Positions 18,203 to 27,771 of a stretch of 64,000 bases of DNA are shown one piece after another (the stretch's first letter is position 1; each line of letters starts with the position of its first letter). Source of the stretch: SSC4 sp964443225 (lineage in GTDB: Bacteria; Chloroflexota; Anaerolineae; SSC4; Amarolineaceae). A program made the translations under genes and the position numbers. The notes beneath the pieces were generated by a model that was not told the DNA's origin, did not search any database, and saw only the letters and a list, made by a program, of their open reading frames with translations. The stretch is from assembly GCA_964443225.1 (NCBI GenBank), contig CAYUCC010000009.1, positions 37,706-101,705 of the forward strand, given 5' to 3'.

Positions 18203-19600
18203 ATGCGTATTCTACTCGTCAGCCCGCCCAGCGGTGAACTTACGATTGGTTTGAAACACCTGGCCAAGGTCGAGCCGCTCGGTCTGGAGATCATCGGCGC
18301 CGCCGTCCCCGATCACCAGGTCGAGCTGCTCGACATGGAAATCGACACCGACCTGGCGGGCACGCTGCAGCGTTTTCAACCCGACATCGTGGGCGCCAGT
18401 GCCCAGGTCGTGCAGACCTACAGCGCCCGGCGTGTCCTCAAGACTGCCAAACAGTTCAACCCCGACGTCCTCACCGTGCTGGGTGGCCATCACGCCACCC
18501 TTTGCCCCGAAGAATTCAACGCGCCCTACATCGATGCCATCGTGCTGGGTGAAGGTGTGCCCGCGTTCCGTGAGATTGTCGATCGTCACCGGCAGGGCCG
18601 CGCCTTCGACGACGTGGCCGGGCTGGCGCTGCCGCACGCGGGACGTATGGCTTTCACGACACCGCGGCCGCTGCCCACGTCACTCGACCACCAACCGCAC
18701 CCCAACCGTTCGCTGACCGACAAGTACCGGTCGCGCTATTTTTATCTCTGGGAATCGCCGGTAGCGTCTATCCAGACCTCGATGGGCTGTACGTTTCCCT
18801 GCAATTTCTGCTCGTGCCAGAAGTTCTCGCACCGCCGCTTCATCCCGCGCGCACCCGAGCTGGTGGTCGAGGACCTGGGCCGCATCGAGCAGGAGTTCGT
18901 GATGTTCTGCGACGACCACTCCTTCATCGACGTCAAACGCATGGAGCGCCTGCACGACCTGATCGTCGAGCGCGGCATCCGCAAACGCTACTTTGCCTAT
19001 TCACGTGCCGACTGTGTGGTGCAGAACCCGCAGATTTTCGAGAAGTGGGCACGCATCGGCCTGCAGGTGGTGATGACCGGCCTGGAAGCGATCGACGATA
19101 ACCACATCGATGCGCTCAACAAACGCAGCAGCATCGAGATCAACGAGCGGGCGATCGAGATCTTGAGCCGCAATGGTATCGGTTTGAGCGCCGGCTTCGT
19201 GATCATGCCCGATTACACCGAGGCCGATTTCCAGCGCATCGATACCTACGTGCGCGCACGACCGAGCATCGTGCTGACTGAACTGACACCCCTGACACCG
19301 CTGCCCGCCACCGACCTGCATGCCGAACAGAAGGCCGACGTCGTCACGCATCATCGCGAGCTGTACGACCTGGCGCACTTCGTCGTGCCGACCACGCTGC
19401 CGCCCCAGGAGATGAATCGCCTGATGCGCAAGTATTACCTGCGTGTGGTCTTGCGTGCGATTCGCCGCCTGAAGCTGTACCGCCCGCGCCACGTCTTCAA
19501 GCGCCACATCCCGCAGCTCCTGGCCGGGACCCTGCGCACCACCTGGCTGTTGGCCCACGCCCACGAAAGCCTCACGGTGCCGCCACCGGGAGACGCGTGA
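18203..19600 (+). CDS. B12-binding radical SAM protein
   Basis: This 465-residue protein starts at ATG 18203 (GGAGG 5 nt upstream) with MRILLVSPPSGELTIGLKHL, the opening typical of B12-binding radical SAM enzymes such as the BchE and Hpn groups. Residues 1-130 form the cobalamin-binding Rossmann-like domain (DIVGASAQVVQT, LGGHHATLCPEEF, VLGEG). The iron-sulphur motif is C196-x3-C200-x2-C203 (CTFPCNFC), followed by the radical SAM barrel. Such enzymes cut S-adenosylmethionine to a radical and often perform methylations or cyclisations on unreactive carbons. The substrate cannot be deduced. Its stop overlaps the next start (TGATG), so the metallo-hydrolase downstream is probably a pathway partner. 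Confidence 0.88.
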   Translation: MRILLVSPPSGELTIGLKHLAKVEPLGLEIIGAAVPDHQVELLDMEIDTDLAGTLQRFQPDIVGASAQVVQTYSARRVLKTAKQFNPDVLTVLGGHHATLCPEEFNAPYIDAIVLGEGVPAFREIVDRHRQGRAFDDVAGLALPHAGRMAFTTPRPLPTSLDHQPHPNRSLTDKYRSRYFYLWESPVASIQTSMGCTFPCNFCSCQKFSHRRFIPRAPELVVEDLGRIEQEFVMFCDDHSFIDVKRMERLHDLIVERGIRKRYFAYSRADCVVQNPQIFEKWARIGLQVVMTGLEAIDDNHIDALNKRSSIEINERAIEILSRNGIGLSAGFVIMPDYTEADFQRIDTYVRARPSIVLTELTPLTPLPATDLHAEQKADVVTHHRELYDLAHFVVPTTLPPQEMNRLMRKYYLRVVLRAIRRLKLYRPRHVFKRHIPQLLAGTLRTTWLLAHAHESLTVPPPGDA

Positions 19601-20394
19601 TGGAAGTTCATTATTACGGCTGGTCGGGCGTGGCCCTGCAGCACGGTGATACCGTGGTTGGGTTCGATCTCTTCGGTGAGGAGGTGACCTGGGATGTGCT
19701 GCCGGATGCCGCAACCACGATCCTGTGCGTGACGCACGGTCACCCCGAACACTGTGGATCGCTGCGCCAGTTCCTGTCTGCCCCCACAGCACGCCTGGCG
19801 CAGACGCACGTCGTGTCATCAGCCGAGGTAACGACATACGTCACCCAAGGCGTCCCAATTCCGGCACACAACGTCCACCCCATCGCACACCGCCGCACGG
19901 TTGCGGTGGGGGAGACGCAGGTGACGGCCTTTGCCTGGAAGCACCTGCCGCTGCTGCCGCCCGGTGTGGGGCCAAAAATCGACTATGCCCTGCATCTCCT
20001 GCGCCGGCCGGTCGAACTGGTGCGCATCGGCACGGCCGGCCTGCGCCTGCCGATGGGTGCGCCGATGGTTGGCTTCCACGTGCGGTTTGCCGATGGCACG
20101 ACGGTGCTGAATTACGCCGAAGGCCTGCACCGGGTGACCAACCCCGGCGAGGTGCAGGCGGTTGCCCAACACCTGCCGGCGGAGACGCTGCTGTTTGCCG
20201 TCGAGCCGGAGGATGCCGAGGCCATTCCACGCTGGATCGAGGTCCTGTCACCGGCCACCGTCATGCTCTACGAGGCCCATCGCCCCTGGCGCCAGCTGTT
20301 CCAACTGCCGTACGTCGATCTGACCGACTATGCCGGCACCCTGTCCACGCGCTTTCAAGAGATTCGTTTCGTCCCGCTGCTCGAGACCAGTTAA
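19600..20394 (+). CDS. Metallo-beta-lactamase-fold hydrolase (UlaG-like)
   Basis: This 264-residue protein has H46-G-H48-P-E-H51, an HxHxxH metal-binding motif of the MBL fold with Glu in place of the usual Asp. Further candidate ligands lie in YAEGLH and YEAHRPW. ATG 19600 shares one base with the upstream stop; a GTG at 19597 is also in frame. The N-terminus (MEVHYYGWSGVALQHGDTVVGFDLF) resembles UlaG-type proteins that begin with a substrate-shielding strand. The tight coupling to the B12-radical SAM gene suggests a joint two-step reaction. The substrate is unknown. Confidence 0.75.
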   Translation: MEVHYYGWSGVALQHGDTVVGFDLFGEEVTWDVLPDAATTILCVTHGHPEHCGSLRQFLSAPTARLAQTHVVSSAEVTTYVTQGVPIPAHNVHPIAHRRTVAVGETQVTAFAWKHLPLLPPGVGPKIDYALHLLRRPVELVRIGTAGLRLPMGAPMVGFHVRFADGTTVLNYAEGLHRVTNPGEVQAVAQHLPAETLLFAVEPEDAEAIPRWIEVLSPATVMLYEAHRPWRQLFQLPYVDLTDYAGTLSTRFQEIRFVPLLETS

Positions 20395-20609
20395 GCTTTA
20401 CGACCGGTCGGGCGTGCGGCCATCCTTGGGAGGCAGACCGATGAACGTCCGGTCCGGGTTACATCCTTCGCCAGCCTGATCTCTACTGGCGCGAGGCGGG
20501 TGTGCTGGTCACCGGCTACAAGGAAATGGCCTGAGATGGCAGGCTTTTGCACGATCCGGCAGTTGAGTGACCGGTGGCTGGCGACAGGCAAGGCGACAGG
20601 CAAGGCGAC
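20395..20609 (+). other. Intergenic stretch with a short gene relic
   Basis: A frame ending at 20534 reads PGYILRQPDLYWREAGVLVTGYKEMA and looks like the C-terminus of a lost gene, since no start or upstream body is present. Just before the next gene the 10-bp unit GACAGGCAAG is tandemly repeated (about 20583-20607). Confidence 0.3.
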
Positions 20610-21161
20610 ATGAATGACCGACCGGACATCGTCCGACCCAAAACGCTGGCCTTGATTCTCCGTGGCACACTGCTGGGCGCGCTGGCCGGCACGGTGCTCG
20701 CCAGCCTCTATGCGGCGGCGGCACCCGCTGGTGTGGCGGCCTGGCTGGTGTCGACCAACAGCAGCAACGGGCGCATCTTCGATGCCCTGATCGGTGCCGT
20801 CGTCCTGGGTATCTGCGTGGGGCCGTTTGCTCTGGTGTTGGGAATCCTGCCGGGCATGCTGCTGGGCGCTGTGAGCGGGCTGATCATCGGTTTGCTGGCC
20901 GCACCGTTTCACCGCAGCCTGACGAGCGCTGGCGGCGTGGCGATCGGTCTTCTCGTGGCGGTCGTGATCGTGGCCGGCGGTAACCTGCTCCTGGGGCCGG
21001 GCATGATCGAACCCAACCGGCCTGTACCAGACCGCTACTTCCCTTATCTCTTCTGGATCGCCGGCCCCAGCCTGCTAGTTCTGGTGGGTTTGCCCATCGT
21101 CGGTTGGTTTTTGCCGCGGGAACTGCCGCGCGGGTTACGGCGGTCCCAACGACAGGGGTAA
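20610..21161 (+). CDS. Polytopic membrane protein, unknown (183 aa)
   Basis: I chose ATG 20610 (MNDRPDIVRPK); an in-frame GTG at 20574 would add 12 residues encoded by the tandem GACAGGCAAG repeat, which looks non-coding. Four or five hydrophobic helices follow (LALILRGTLLGALAGTVLASL, ALIGAVVLGICVGPFALVLGILPGMLLGAVSGLIIGLLAA, GVAIGLLVAVVIVAGGNLL, LFWIAGPSLLVLVGLPIVGWFL). They are Gly-rich with small-residue packing. The C-terminus is basic. There is no recognisable family, no convincing ribosome-binding site and no partner gene nearby. Confidence 0.6.
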   Translation: MNDRPDIVRPKTLALILRGTLLGALAGTVLASLYAAAAPAGVAAWLVSTNSSNGRIFDALIGAVVLGICVGPFALVLGILPGMLLGAVSGLIIGLLAAPFHRSLTSAGGVAIGLLVAVVIVAGGNLLLGPGMIEPNRPVPDRYFPYLFWIAGPSLLVLVGLPIVGWFLPRELPRGLRRSQRQG

Positions 21162-21209
21162 TACCCTGGCCGACGACCCTGGACTACATCCAGCGTGCCG
21201 ATCTCTAAA

Positions 21210-21259
21210 CTTGAAAATCCGAAGTTGACATTCTGATTTTCAAGGATATAATACCGTTA
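21210..21259 (+). promoter_or_regulatory. Near-consensus promoter with overlapping operator; leaderless start
   Basis: TTGACA (21225-21230), a 16-nt spacer and TATAAT (21247-21252). Transcription would begin at about 21259, which is the A of the start codon, so the mRNA is probably leaderless. A perfect 10-bp inverted repeat, CTTGAAAATC (21210-21219) and GATTTTCAAG (21235-21244), flanks the -35 box and fills the spacer, an ideal repressor site. Confidence 0.75.
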
Positions 21260-22410
21260 TGTTCATACCACGTCCGGCCGTTGTGGCTCGAATCGAATAC
21301 ACGCTCGCCATTCATCCCATCGCAGCACTTCTGGGGCCGCGCCAATGCGGCAAAACCACGTTGGCGAGAATGTTTGGTGAGCAACAGCTATCCACCTATT
21401 TCGATCTCGAAAACCCGGTGGACGTGCGCCGGCTTTCCGCGCCGTTGACCGTGCTGGAGGCTCTGTCGGGGTTGGTGATCATCGACGAGGTCCAGCGCCA
21501 GCCTGAGCTGTTCCAACTGCTGCGCGTGTTGGTCGACCGTCCCAATAGTCCTGCTCGTTTCTTATTGCTCGGCTCGGCATCACCGCAGCTGGTACGCGGG
21601 GTTTCGGAATCGTTGGCTGGCCGCATCGGGTTCATCGACCTGGCCGGTTTTGATCTGGTCGAAGTGGAGACGGCGCAGCGCGACCAGCTGTGGCTGCGCG
21701 GCGGGTTTCCGCGTGCCTTCCTGGCTAATGATGATGCCAGCAGCATGATCTGGCGCCAGGAGTTCATCCGCACCTTCTTGGAACGCGATATCCCGCAGTT
21801 GGGCATCACAATCCCGGCCGAGACCTTGCGCCGCTTTTGGACGATGGTGGCTCATTATCACGGACAGGTCTGGAATGCAGCCGAATTCGCGCGCGCGCTG
21901 GGCGCGTCCGAAACCACGGCGCGTCGTTACCTGGACATCCTCGCCGGTGCGTACATGGTGCGTATCCTGCCACCCTGGTTCGCAAACCTCAGCAAGCGCC
22001 AGGTCAAGTCACCCAAGATTTACCTGCGTGACAGTGGCATCTTGCATGGTCTGCTGCAGTTGGAGACATTGCCCGCATTGCAGTCCCATCCCAAATTGGG
22101 CGCCTCGTGGGAGGGATTTGCCATCGAACAGATCATCCGTATCCTGAACACCCGGGATGCCTACTTTTGGGCGACCCACGGCGGTGCGGAACTCGATCTG
22201 TTGGTGCGCGCACGCGGCAAACAGTATGGATTCGAGATCAAGTACGCCGATGCACCGGGCACCAGCCGCTCGATGCAAGTCGCTGTACACGATCTTGACC
22301 TCGATCACCTCTGGATTGTCTATCCGGGAACCCACGAATACGCGCTCGATGCGCGGATATCTGCCCTGCCCCTGAGCGCGCTGCCCCGAATCACCGCCGC
22401 CCTGCTGTGA
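21259..22410 (+). CDS. AAA ATPase with DUF4143 (ExeA/ORC-like family)
   Basis: This 383-residue protein has Walker A GPRQCGKTT (26-34), Walker B LSGLVIIDEVQRQPELF and sensor-like FLLLGSASPQL. A DUF4143 C-terminal half follows (FIRTFLERDIPQLG, LARALGASETTARRYLDIL, KSPKIYLRDSGILHGLL, ELDLLV). The end resembles a PD-(D/E)xK-like nuclease fold (GAELDLLVRARGKQYGFEIKYADAP). The family is common and poorly understood; links to toxin-antitoxin or defence roles are suggested for relatives but not shown here. It has no ribosome-binding site, consistent with the leaderless promoter. It is monocistronic. Confidence 0.88.
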   Translation: MFIPRPAVVARIEYTLAIHPIAALLGPRQCGKTTLARMFGEQQLSTYFDLENPVDVRRLSAPLTVLEALSGLVIIDEVQRQPELFQLLRVLVDRPNSPARFLLLGSASPQLVRGVSESLAGRIGFIDLAGFDLVEVETAQRDQLWLRGGFPRAFLANDDASSMIWRQEFIRTFLERDIPQLGITIPAETLRRFWTMVAHYHGQVWNAAEFARALGASETTARRYLDILAGAYMVRILPPWFANLSKRQVKSPKIYLRDSGILHGLLQLETLPALQSHPKLGASWEGFAIEQIIRILNTRDAYFWATHGGAELDLLVRARGKQYGFEIKYADAPGTSRSMQVAVHDLDLDHLWIVYPGTHEYALDARISALPLSALPRITAALL

Positions 22411-22456
22411 TGGCTTGTGTCACTGTGTCATTCTGACTGTATCCCATTTCTGATGT

Positions 22457-22468
22457 TTGTGTTATAAT
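22457..22468 (+). promoter_or_regulatory. Extended -10 promoter for the vWA/metalloprotease-like gene
   Basis: TTGTGTTATAAT includes an extended -10 (TGTTATAAT, 22460-22468), about 60 bp before ATG 22528. The -35 region is poor. Confidence 0.5.
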
Positions 22469-22527
22469 TGTGTCGTACTTGTCTCGCGAAAGGTTCCAAC
22501 GGCAACCGCTGTGAAGGAGGTGTTGCC

Positions 22528-25500
22528 ATGCGAAACTTGCGACGAAAACTGCTATCAGCGCTGCTGAGTGCGCTGACCCTGGCTGTGACCGCCGTGGTGG
22601 TCACAGCTGGCCACGCTCCTCCCCCCTTCCTCGATACCTCGGTCAGCGGCATCGCCGCCGGTGATCCGGATGACGGGCATACCTACGCCTTCTGGTACAC
22701 GCTGACCTGCCCCAGCCTGGTCAGCAACCAGCCCTGCGAGTGCGACCTGAACATCAACGGCAACGACTGCATCGCCACCGTCGACAGCAACGGCAACGGT
22801 GTACTCGACCAGGCCGCCGACAGCGACGGCGATACGATCCCCGACCTGCTGGACACCGACTACGCCGCCCGCGGTGCCGGCGTACGCGAGAGCGTCGCCC
22901 TGCGGCTGGTCGATTCGATCGACCGCTACGTCAACGATTGGGCCTTCCAGGCACCGCGTTGGGAGGACGACGCCGGCCAGGTGGTCGTCGACGACCGCCC
23001 GCTGCACGTCTACGACCTGGACATCAACGGTGGCGCCGGCCTGACCCACATCAAGCTGGACACGGCCAACCTGCTGACGGCGGGTCCGCGCGCCCTGGTC
23101 ACCCACGAGTCGTGGCACAAGATCCAACACGGTTACTACGAACGCCGCCGCCAGCCCACGTACGTCCACGAGGGGCAGGCGCGCAGCGTACAGGACAAGG
23201 TCTTCGACGACCTCGACACCAGCAACCACGGCGCCTACAACAACCTGCTGGGCAATCCGACTTACACCCAACGCGAAGACCGCGACGGCGACGGTGTCCC
23301 CGAGTGGAGCCAGGCCGAGGGTTTGCAAGGCGCGGATTACGACGCGGCGCTCTGGTGGACCTACTACGCCGAGCAGTTCGGCGATAATTACCTGGCCACC
23401 GCCGGCGCCGGCATGGACGCCTGGCGCACGTTTCTCGAACAGGCCGATGACGACCTCTACGGCCTCAGCGCGCTGGATGCGGCCATCGCTGCCGAAACGA
23501 CCGGCGACGTGGATACCATGGAAGCGGCCTTTCGTGACTTCGTGATCGCCAACTACGCCAAGGAGCTCGACGTCTCCGGCATCCCCCCCGCCGACCTGGG
23601 TGGGCGTGATCCGGTGACGGTGCTGCAGTACCGTGACGAGGACCGCGCCGGTCTCAATCCGGCGGTCTACAACACGCCCCGCTTCGACGTCGACGCCGCG
23701 CTGCCCGGCAACCCGCAGCAGGGCGCCGTCAACGCCCACGCCGAGGACGCCGACGAGGCCGACATCTCGCCCACGTGGGCCATGCCCGCCTGGGGGGCAC
23801 GCTACTACCGCGGCACCACCCCGACCGCGTGCCAGGTCGCCGGCGTCACCGTCGAAGGCGACGAAGGGGCGCGCCTGGCCTTTGCCTTCCTGGCGGTCGA
23901 ACCGGATACGAACGGTGATGGCCGCAAGGAGGCCAGCCGCCTGGTGCGGGCTGTGGGACAGGACTTTGCCGCTTCGATTTGGGCCGGCAGTGGCGCCATC
24001 GATCACGTGGCAGCGGTCGTAGCCGGGTTGGACACCGGTTACGGTTACACCTACACCCTGGCGTGCAGCACGGCGACGGTCGACATCATCCGGCCCACGA
24101 CCGCCGATCCCGCCCACGTGGGGGAACCTTCGGCGCCGGAGCGTTTCCTGGTCTGGCTGGAGGTGACTGGCCAGGCGCCCCTGGCCTCGCCCTCCGTGCC
24201 GGGCCTGGACTGGCAGCGTGACTTCGAGGTGTTCGTGGGTGCGGTGGACCCAGGCAACGCGGGCACCATCCTGAACGGCGGTTACCTGGGCCACACCGGC
24301 CAGTACTGGCTGGTGGTACAGGCGCCCGCCAAACCCGGTGCCCCCTACGGCGCCGAATACGACCTGACCGTGCGCCTGGGCGGGGCGATCAGCGACACCG
24401 CAACCGACGCCGTTCGCTACGACGTGGTGCGCAGCGACCGCGTCCTGGTCATCGATCGCTCCGGGAGCATGGCGGGTGACAAGCTGCTGGCTGCCCAGGA
24501 CGCCGCCCGCTTCCATACCGAAGACCTGGTGCAGTTCGACCGGCTGGGTGTCGTCAGCTTCAGCAATAACGCCACCGGCGACTACCCGCCAGCCGGCCTC
24601 GCCCTGCTGCCCGACGCCCAGGCCGCCGGCGTACGCCTCGGTGCCCAGGCTGCGATCGAAGGGCTGACCGCCGGCGGCAGCACCAGCATCGGCGACGGGC
24701 TGAGTGTGGCCCAGGACCGCCTGGATGCCGTCGGCTCGGACAACGATTGGTGGATCGTGCTGCTGTCTGACGGCATGGAGAACGCGCCGCTCTATTACGA
24801 CGACGTGCGCGACCGGCTCATGGCCGCCGGCACGCACGTCCACGCCATCGCCCTGGGCGAAGGTGCGCACGAGGACCTGATGCGCCGCATCGCCACCGAC
24901 ACCTGCGGCGAGGAACTGCTGGACGTGTGTTACCACCACATCGTCGAAACGGCGCTGGACGGCACCCATGGTCCGGATCAACCGACCGTCACCCTTTCAA
25001 ACCCCCTGGCCGATCTGTACACCCAGGTCGCCGAAAACATCGCCGGGCTCGACCGGCTGTGGGAGCACGCGGGGCAGGTGGCCGCCGGTGCAACCCTTAC
25101 CGATACGGTTCCCGTGCCGGAGGCCGGCGTCAGGGACGCCCTGTTTTCGTTTCACTGGAACAGCGCCGCAGCACCCACCCTGGTGCTGCGTGATCCCACC
25201 GGCGCCGTCGTGGTGCCCGCACCGCCCGATGCCGTGCGCCTGCCCGACACCCTGGGCAATCGCCACCTGGTCTGGCAGATTGCCAACCCACTGGCGGGCA
25301 ACTGGACGGTCAGCCTGACGGCGCCCGGTGCACCGGTCGAGTATGTGGCGACCTTGTCTGGCCGTGAGACCAACGGCGTGCAGCTGCGTGTCTTCTTCGA
25401 CCAGGCGCCCGATCTGCGTCGCGCCGGTCTTCCGCTGCCGCTCGTCGCCGCGCTGACCGACAGCCTGGGCGGGGTAGCTGATGCGTCGTTGATGGTGGAA

Positions 25501-27771
25501 ATCGCATCGTCTGCAGCCCTGACCGATACGCTGCCCCTCTTCGACGATGGCGCGCACGGTGATGGTGCGGTCGGCGATGGTGTCTACGGCGGCCGCTTCA
25601 CCCGCGTCAACCAGCCGGGCAGTTACGATGTGCACGTCACCGCCACGGGGACCGACAATGCCGGCCACCCGTTCACCCGCCACGCCCACCTCAGCTTCTT
25701 TGCGATCGCTGAGTCCACCCCCAGCCTGTGGGACCCCGACGGTGACGGGCTGCCTAGTCGCTGGGAGGTGCGTTTTGGCCTCGATCCCTACGACCCCACC
25801 GGGATCCACGGCGCGGCCGGCGACCCCGATGAAGACCTGCTGCCCAACAGCGGCGAATTTGCCGCCGGTGCCGATCCCCGCCGGTCGGACAGCGACCGCG
25901 GGGGTGAGGCGGATGGCTCGGAGGTCGGCGCCGGGCGCGATCCACTGTATCCTGGCGACGACGTGGTGCGGCCCCCGCGTGAAGTGTGGGTCGAGCCGGA
26001 CGACGGGATGAATCACATTTTCTTCACTTCGGAAGCGGTCTGCGCCAACCTGCGTGTGGAACGAAGCACGAACCTGCCGGCGGGTTTCGTCTTTCTGGCT
26101 AACGTCGATCCCGCCGCCGGCCTGTTCGACCACGGCGGGCTGGCCAACGGCACCGTCCAGTACTATCGTCTGCGCTGCGACGGCGTGGGCGGCTCGCGCA
26201 GCGGCTTTAGCGCCGTCGTCCACGGCCTGCCCAAGGACGATCCGGCGGCGCCCGAAGGCCAGGTGGTGATCGATAATGGTGCCGAACACAGCGCAGACCT
26301 GGACGTGATGCTCGGCCTCGACGCGTCCGACGACGCCACCCACATGCAGATTGCTAACCGGCCCGACTTCTGGGGCGCGGCCTGGGTGCCGGTGGCGCCC
26401 AGCAGCCCCTGGACGATTGCACCGCACGCCGTCACCGGGGAGGCCTTTGTCTACGTGCGCTTCCGCGACGCCGCCGGCAACGTCTCGATCATCGCCGACG
26501 ACGACATCCGCTACCAGCCGCCGTTCGAGGCGGCCATCCCCGCGGGTGGCGGTGAGTTGGTGAGCCCCGACCACCGCATCGACGTGCTGGTGCCGCCGGG
26601 CGCGCTGCCCGCCAATGCCATTTTTCGTTACGTACGGCTGGAGCGGCCGGGTGACGCCCCCTCCGCCGGCCATGCCTACGGCGGTGCACGCTTCCAGCTG
26701 ACGGCCCGCCGCGCTGACAACAGCCAACCCATCACCCAATTCCCCGTCCCCATACAACTCACTGTCAATTACCGCGACCACGAATGGCGCGACGGCCCCA
26801 TCGGCGACGAACGCCGGCTCGACCTGTGGCGCGGTGTGTCACCAACGGGCTGGCAGGCGCTGGGTGCGGGCATCGATCTGCTGGACAATCGACTGCACGT
26901 CGCCCTGAGTGGTCTGAGTGAGTTTGCGCTCTTTGGGCAGGTCGATGCGTTGTGTTTTGACTTCGACGGCGACGGGCGCAACAGCATCAGCGACGTCGAG
27001 GCGGTGACCTCCGATTGGGGACAAACCACCGGCTTCGATCCGCGCTTCGACCTGGACCGCGACGGCGACGTCGATATCGACGACGTCGTGGGCATCGCGC
27101 TGGGCTGGAACCGGCTGTGCAGCAGCGTGCCGACGCCAACCGCCACACCGACGGCGACACCCACCTGGACACCCACGCCAACCCATACACCCACGGTGAC
27201 ACCGACCCGGACACCAACCCATACACCCACGGCGACACCGACCCCAACACCCACCGCCACGCCGGTGACGATCGTCCTGACGCCGGTGGTCGATGCGTAC
27301 GTCTTTTCGTCGGCGCCCACCACCAACTACGGCGCGGCGACGGTGCTCTACGTGGGCAGCCAAAGCGTGTCCAGTATTGGCCGTGCATTCTTCCGCTTCA
27401 ACCTGGGCGGCATCCCTTCAGGAGCGACCGTACAGAGTGCGGACTTCCAGGCCTACCTGGTGCAGTCCAGCGCCACACCCGCGGTACTGGACATCGAGCT
27501 CAAGCGTATCGATGGTCCCTGGCAGGAGATGACCGTCACCTGGGCTGCGCAGCCGCCGACCACCGGCAGCAACAACGTGCTGGGTGTGGGCATGGCGATC
27601 AGCTTTTACCAGTGGAACGTCACCAGCCTGGTGCAGACCTGGGTCAACGGTGCGGCCAACAACGGCCTGGCGTTGGTCAGCAAAAACGAAAGCACGCTCG
27701 GCTGGCGTGGATTTGCCAGCCGCGAAAACCCACCCAATGTGCCACGCTTGGTGGTCGTTTATCATCCGTGA
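22528..27771 (+). CDS. Large secreted protein: HExxH region, vWA, dockerin, DNRLRE-like C-terminus
   Basis: ATG 22528 has AAGGAGG 9 nt upstream; the product is 1747 residues. Residues 1-30 are a signal peptide. H193-E-S-W-H197 followed by H214-E215 resembles a gluzincin zinc-protease site (HExxH plus downstream Glu). A vWA domain carries the MIDAS motif D643-R-S-G-S and SDGMENA. C-terminal to it lie Ig-like domains, TSP3-like calcium repeats (DPDGDGLPSRWEVRFGLDPYD), a ZU5-like segment (AAIPAGGGELVSPDHRIDVLVPPGALP), a dockerin pair (DFDGDGRNSISDVE..DLDRDGDVDIDDVV, about 1478-1530), a Pro/Thr linker, and a DNRLRE/CBM96-like beta domain (VVDAYVFSSAPTTNYGAATVLYVG). It is probably a surface-attached, calcium-dependent adhesive hydrolase. 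Catalytic activity is inferred only from the motif. Confidence 0.82.
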   Translation: MRNLRRKLLSALLSALTLAVTAVVVTAGHAPPPFLDTSVSGIAAGDPDDGHTYAFWYTLTCPSLVSNQPCECDLNINGNDCIATVDSNGNGVLDQAADSDGDTIPDLLDTDYAARGAGVRESVALRLVDSIDRYVNDWAFQAPRWEDDAGQVVVDDRPLHVYDLDINGGAGLTHIKLDTANLLTAGPRALVTHESWHKIQHGYYERRRQPTYVHEGQARSVQDKVFDDLDTSNHGAYNNLLGNPTYTQREDRDGDGVPEWSQAEGLQGADYDAALWWTYYAEQFGDNYLATAGAGMDAWRTFLEQADDDLYGLSALDAAIAAETTGDVDTMEAAFRDFVIANYAKELDVSGIPPADLGGRDPVTVLQYRDEDRAGLNPAVYNTPRFDVDAALPGNPQQGAVNAHAEDADEADISPTWAMPAWGARYYRGTTPTACQVAGVTVEGDEGARLAFAFLAVEPDTNGDGRKEASRLVRAVGQDFAASIWAGSGAIDHVAAVVAGLDTGYGYTYTLACSTATVDIIRPTTADPAHVGEPSAPERFLVWLEVTGQAPLASPSVPGLDWQRDFEVFVGAVDPGNAGTILNGGYLGHTGQYWLVVQAPAKPGAPYGAEYDLTVRLGGAISDTATDAVRYDVVRSDRVLVIDRSGSMAGDKLLAAQDAARFHTEDLVQFDRLGVVSFSNNATGDYPPAGLALLPDAQAAGVRLGAQAAIEGLTAGGSTSIGDGLSVAQDRLDAVGSDNDWWIVLLSDGMENAPLYYDDVRDRLMAAGTHVHAIALGEGAHEDLMRRIATDTCGEELLDVCYHHIVETALDGTHGPDQPTVTLSNPLADLYTQVAENIAGLDRLWEHAGQVAAGATLTDTVPVPEAGVRDALFSFHWNSAAAPTLVLRDPTGAVVVPAPPDAVRLPDTLGNRHLVWQIANPLAGNWTVSLTAPGAPVEYVATLSGRETNGVQLRVFFDQAPDLRRAGLPLPLVAALTDSLGGVADASLMVEIASSAALTDTLPLFDDGAHGDGAVGDGVYGGRFTRVNQPGSYDVHVTATGTDNAGHPFTRHAHLSFFAIAESTPSLWDPDGDGLPSRWEVRFGLDPYDPTGIHGAAGDPDEDLLPNSGEFAAGADPRRSDSDRGGEADGSEVGAGRDPLYPGDDVVRPPREVWVEPDDGMNHIFFTSEAVCANLRVERSTNLPAGFVFLANVDPAAGLFDHGGLANGTVQYYRLRCDGVGGSRSGFSAVVHGLPKDDPAAPEGQVVIDNGAEHSADLDVMLGLDASDDATHMQIANRPDFWGAAWVPVAPSSPWTIAPHAVTGEAFVYVRFRDAAGNVSIIADDDIRYQPPFEAAIPAGGGELVSPDHRIDVLVPPGALPANAIFRYVRLERPGDAPSAGHAYGGARFQLTARRADNSQPITQFPVPIQLTVNYRDHEWRDGPIGDERRLDLWRGVSPTGWQALGAGIDLLDNRLHVALSGLSEFALFGQVDALCFDFDGDGRNSISDVEAVTSDWGQTTGFDPRFDLDRDGDVDIDDVVGIALGWNRLCSSVPTPTATPTATPTWTPTPTHTPTVTPTRTPTHTPTATPTPTPTATPVTIVLTPVVDAYVFSSAPTTNYGAATVLYVGSQSVSSIGRAFFRFNLGGIPSGATVQSADFQAYLVQSSATPAVLDIELKRIDGPWQEMTVTWAAQPPTTGSNNVLGVGMAISFYQWNVTSLVQTWVNGAANNGLALVSKNESTLGWRGFASRENPPNVPRLVVVYHP
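27127..27267 (+). repeat. Pro/Thr-rich linker-coding repeats
   Basis: Irregular short repeats encode PTxTPTxTPTPT between the dockerin pair and the DNRLRE-like domain of the large secreted protein. The composition matches the linker of the giant gene at 14160-14660. Confidence 0.85.

Noticed and set aside
22555..26781. Two long minus-strand frames inside the large vWA gene
   Set aside because: The plus-strand gene has signal peptide, domains and a ribosome-binding site; the antisense frames show only high-GC shadow composition.
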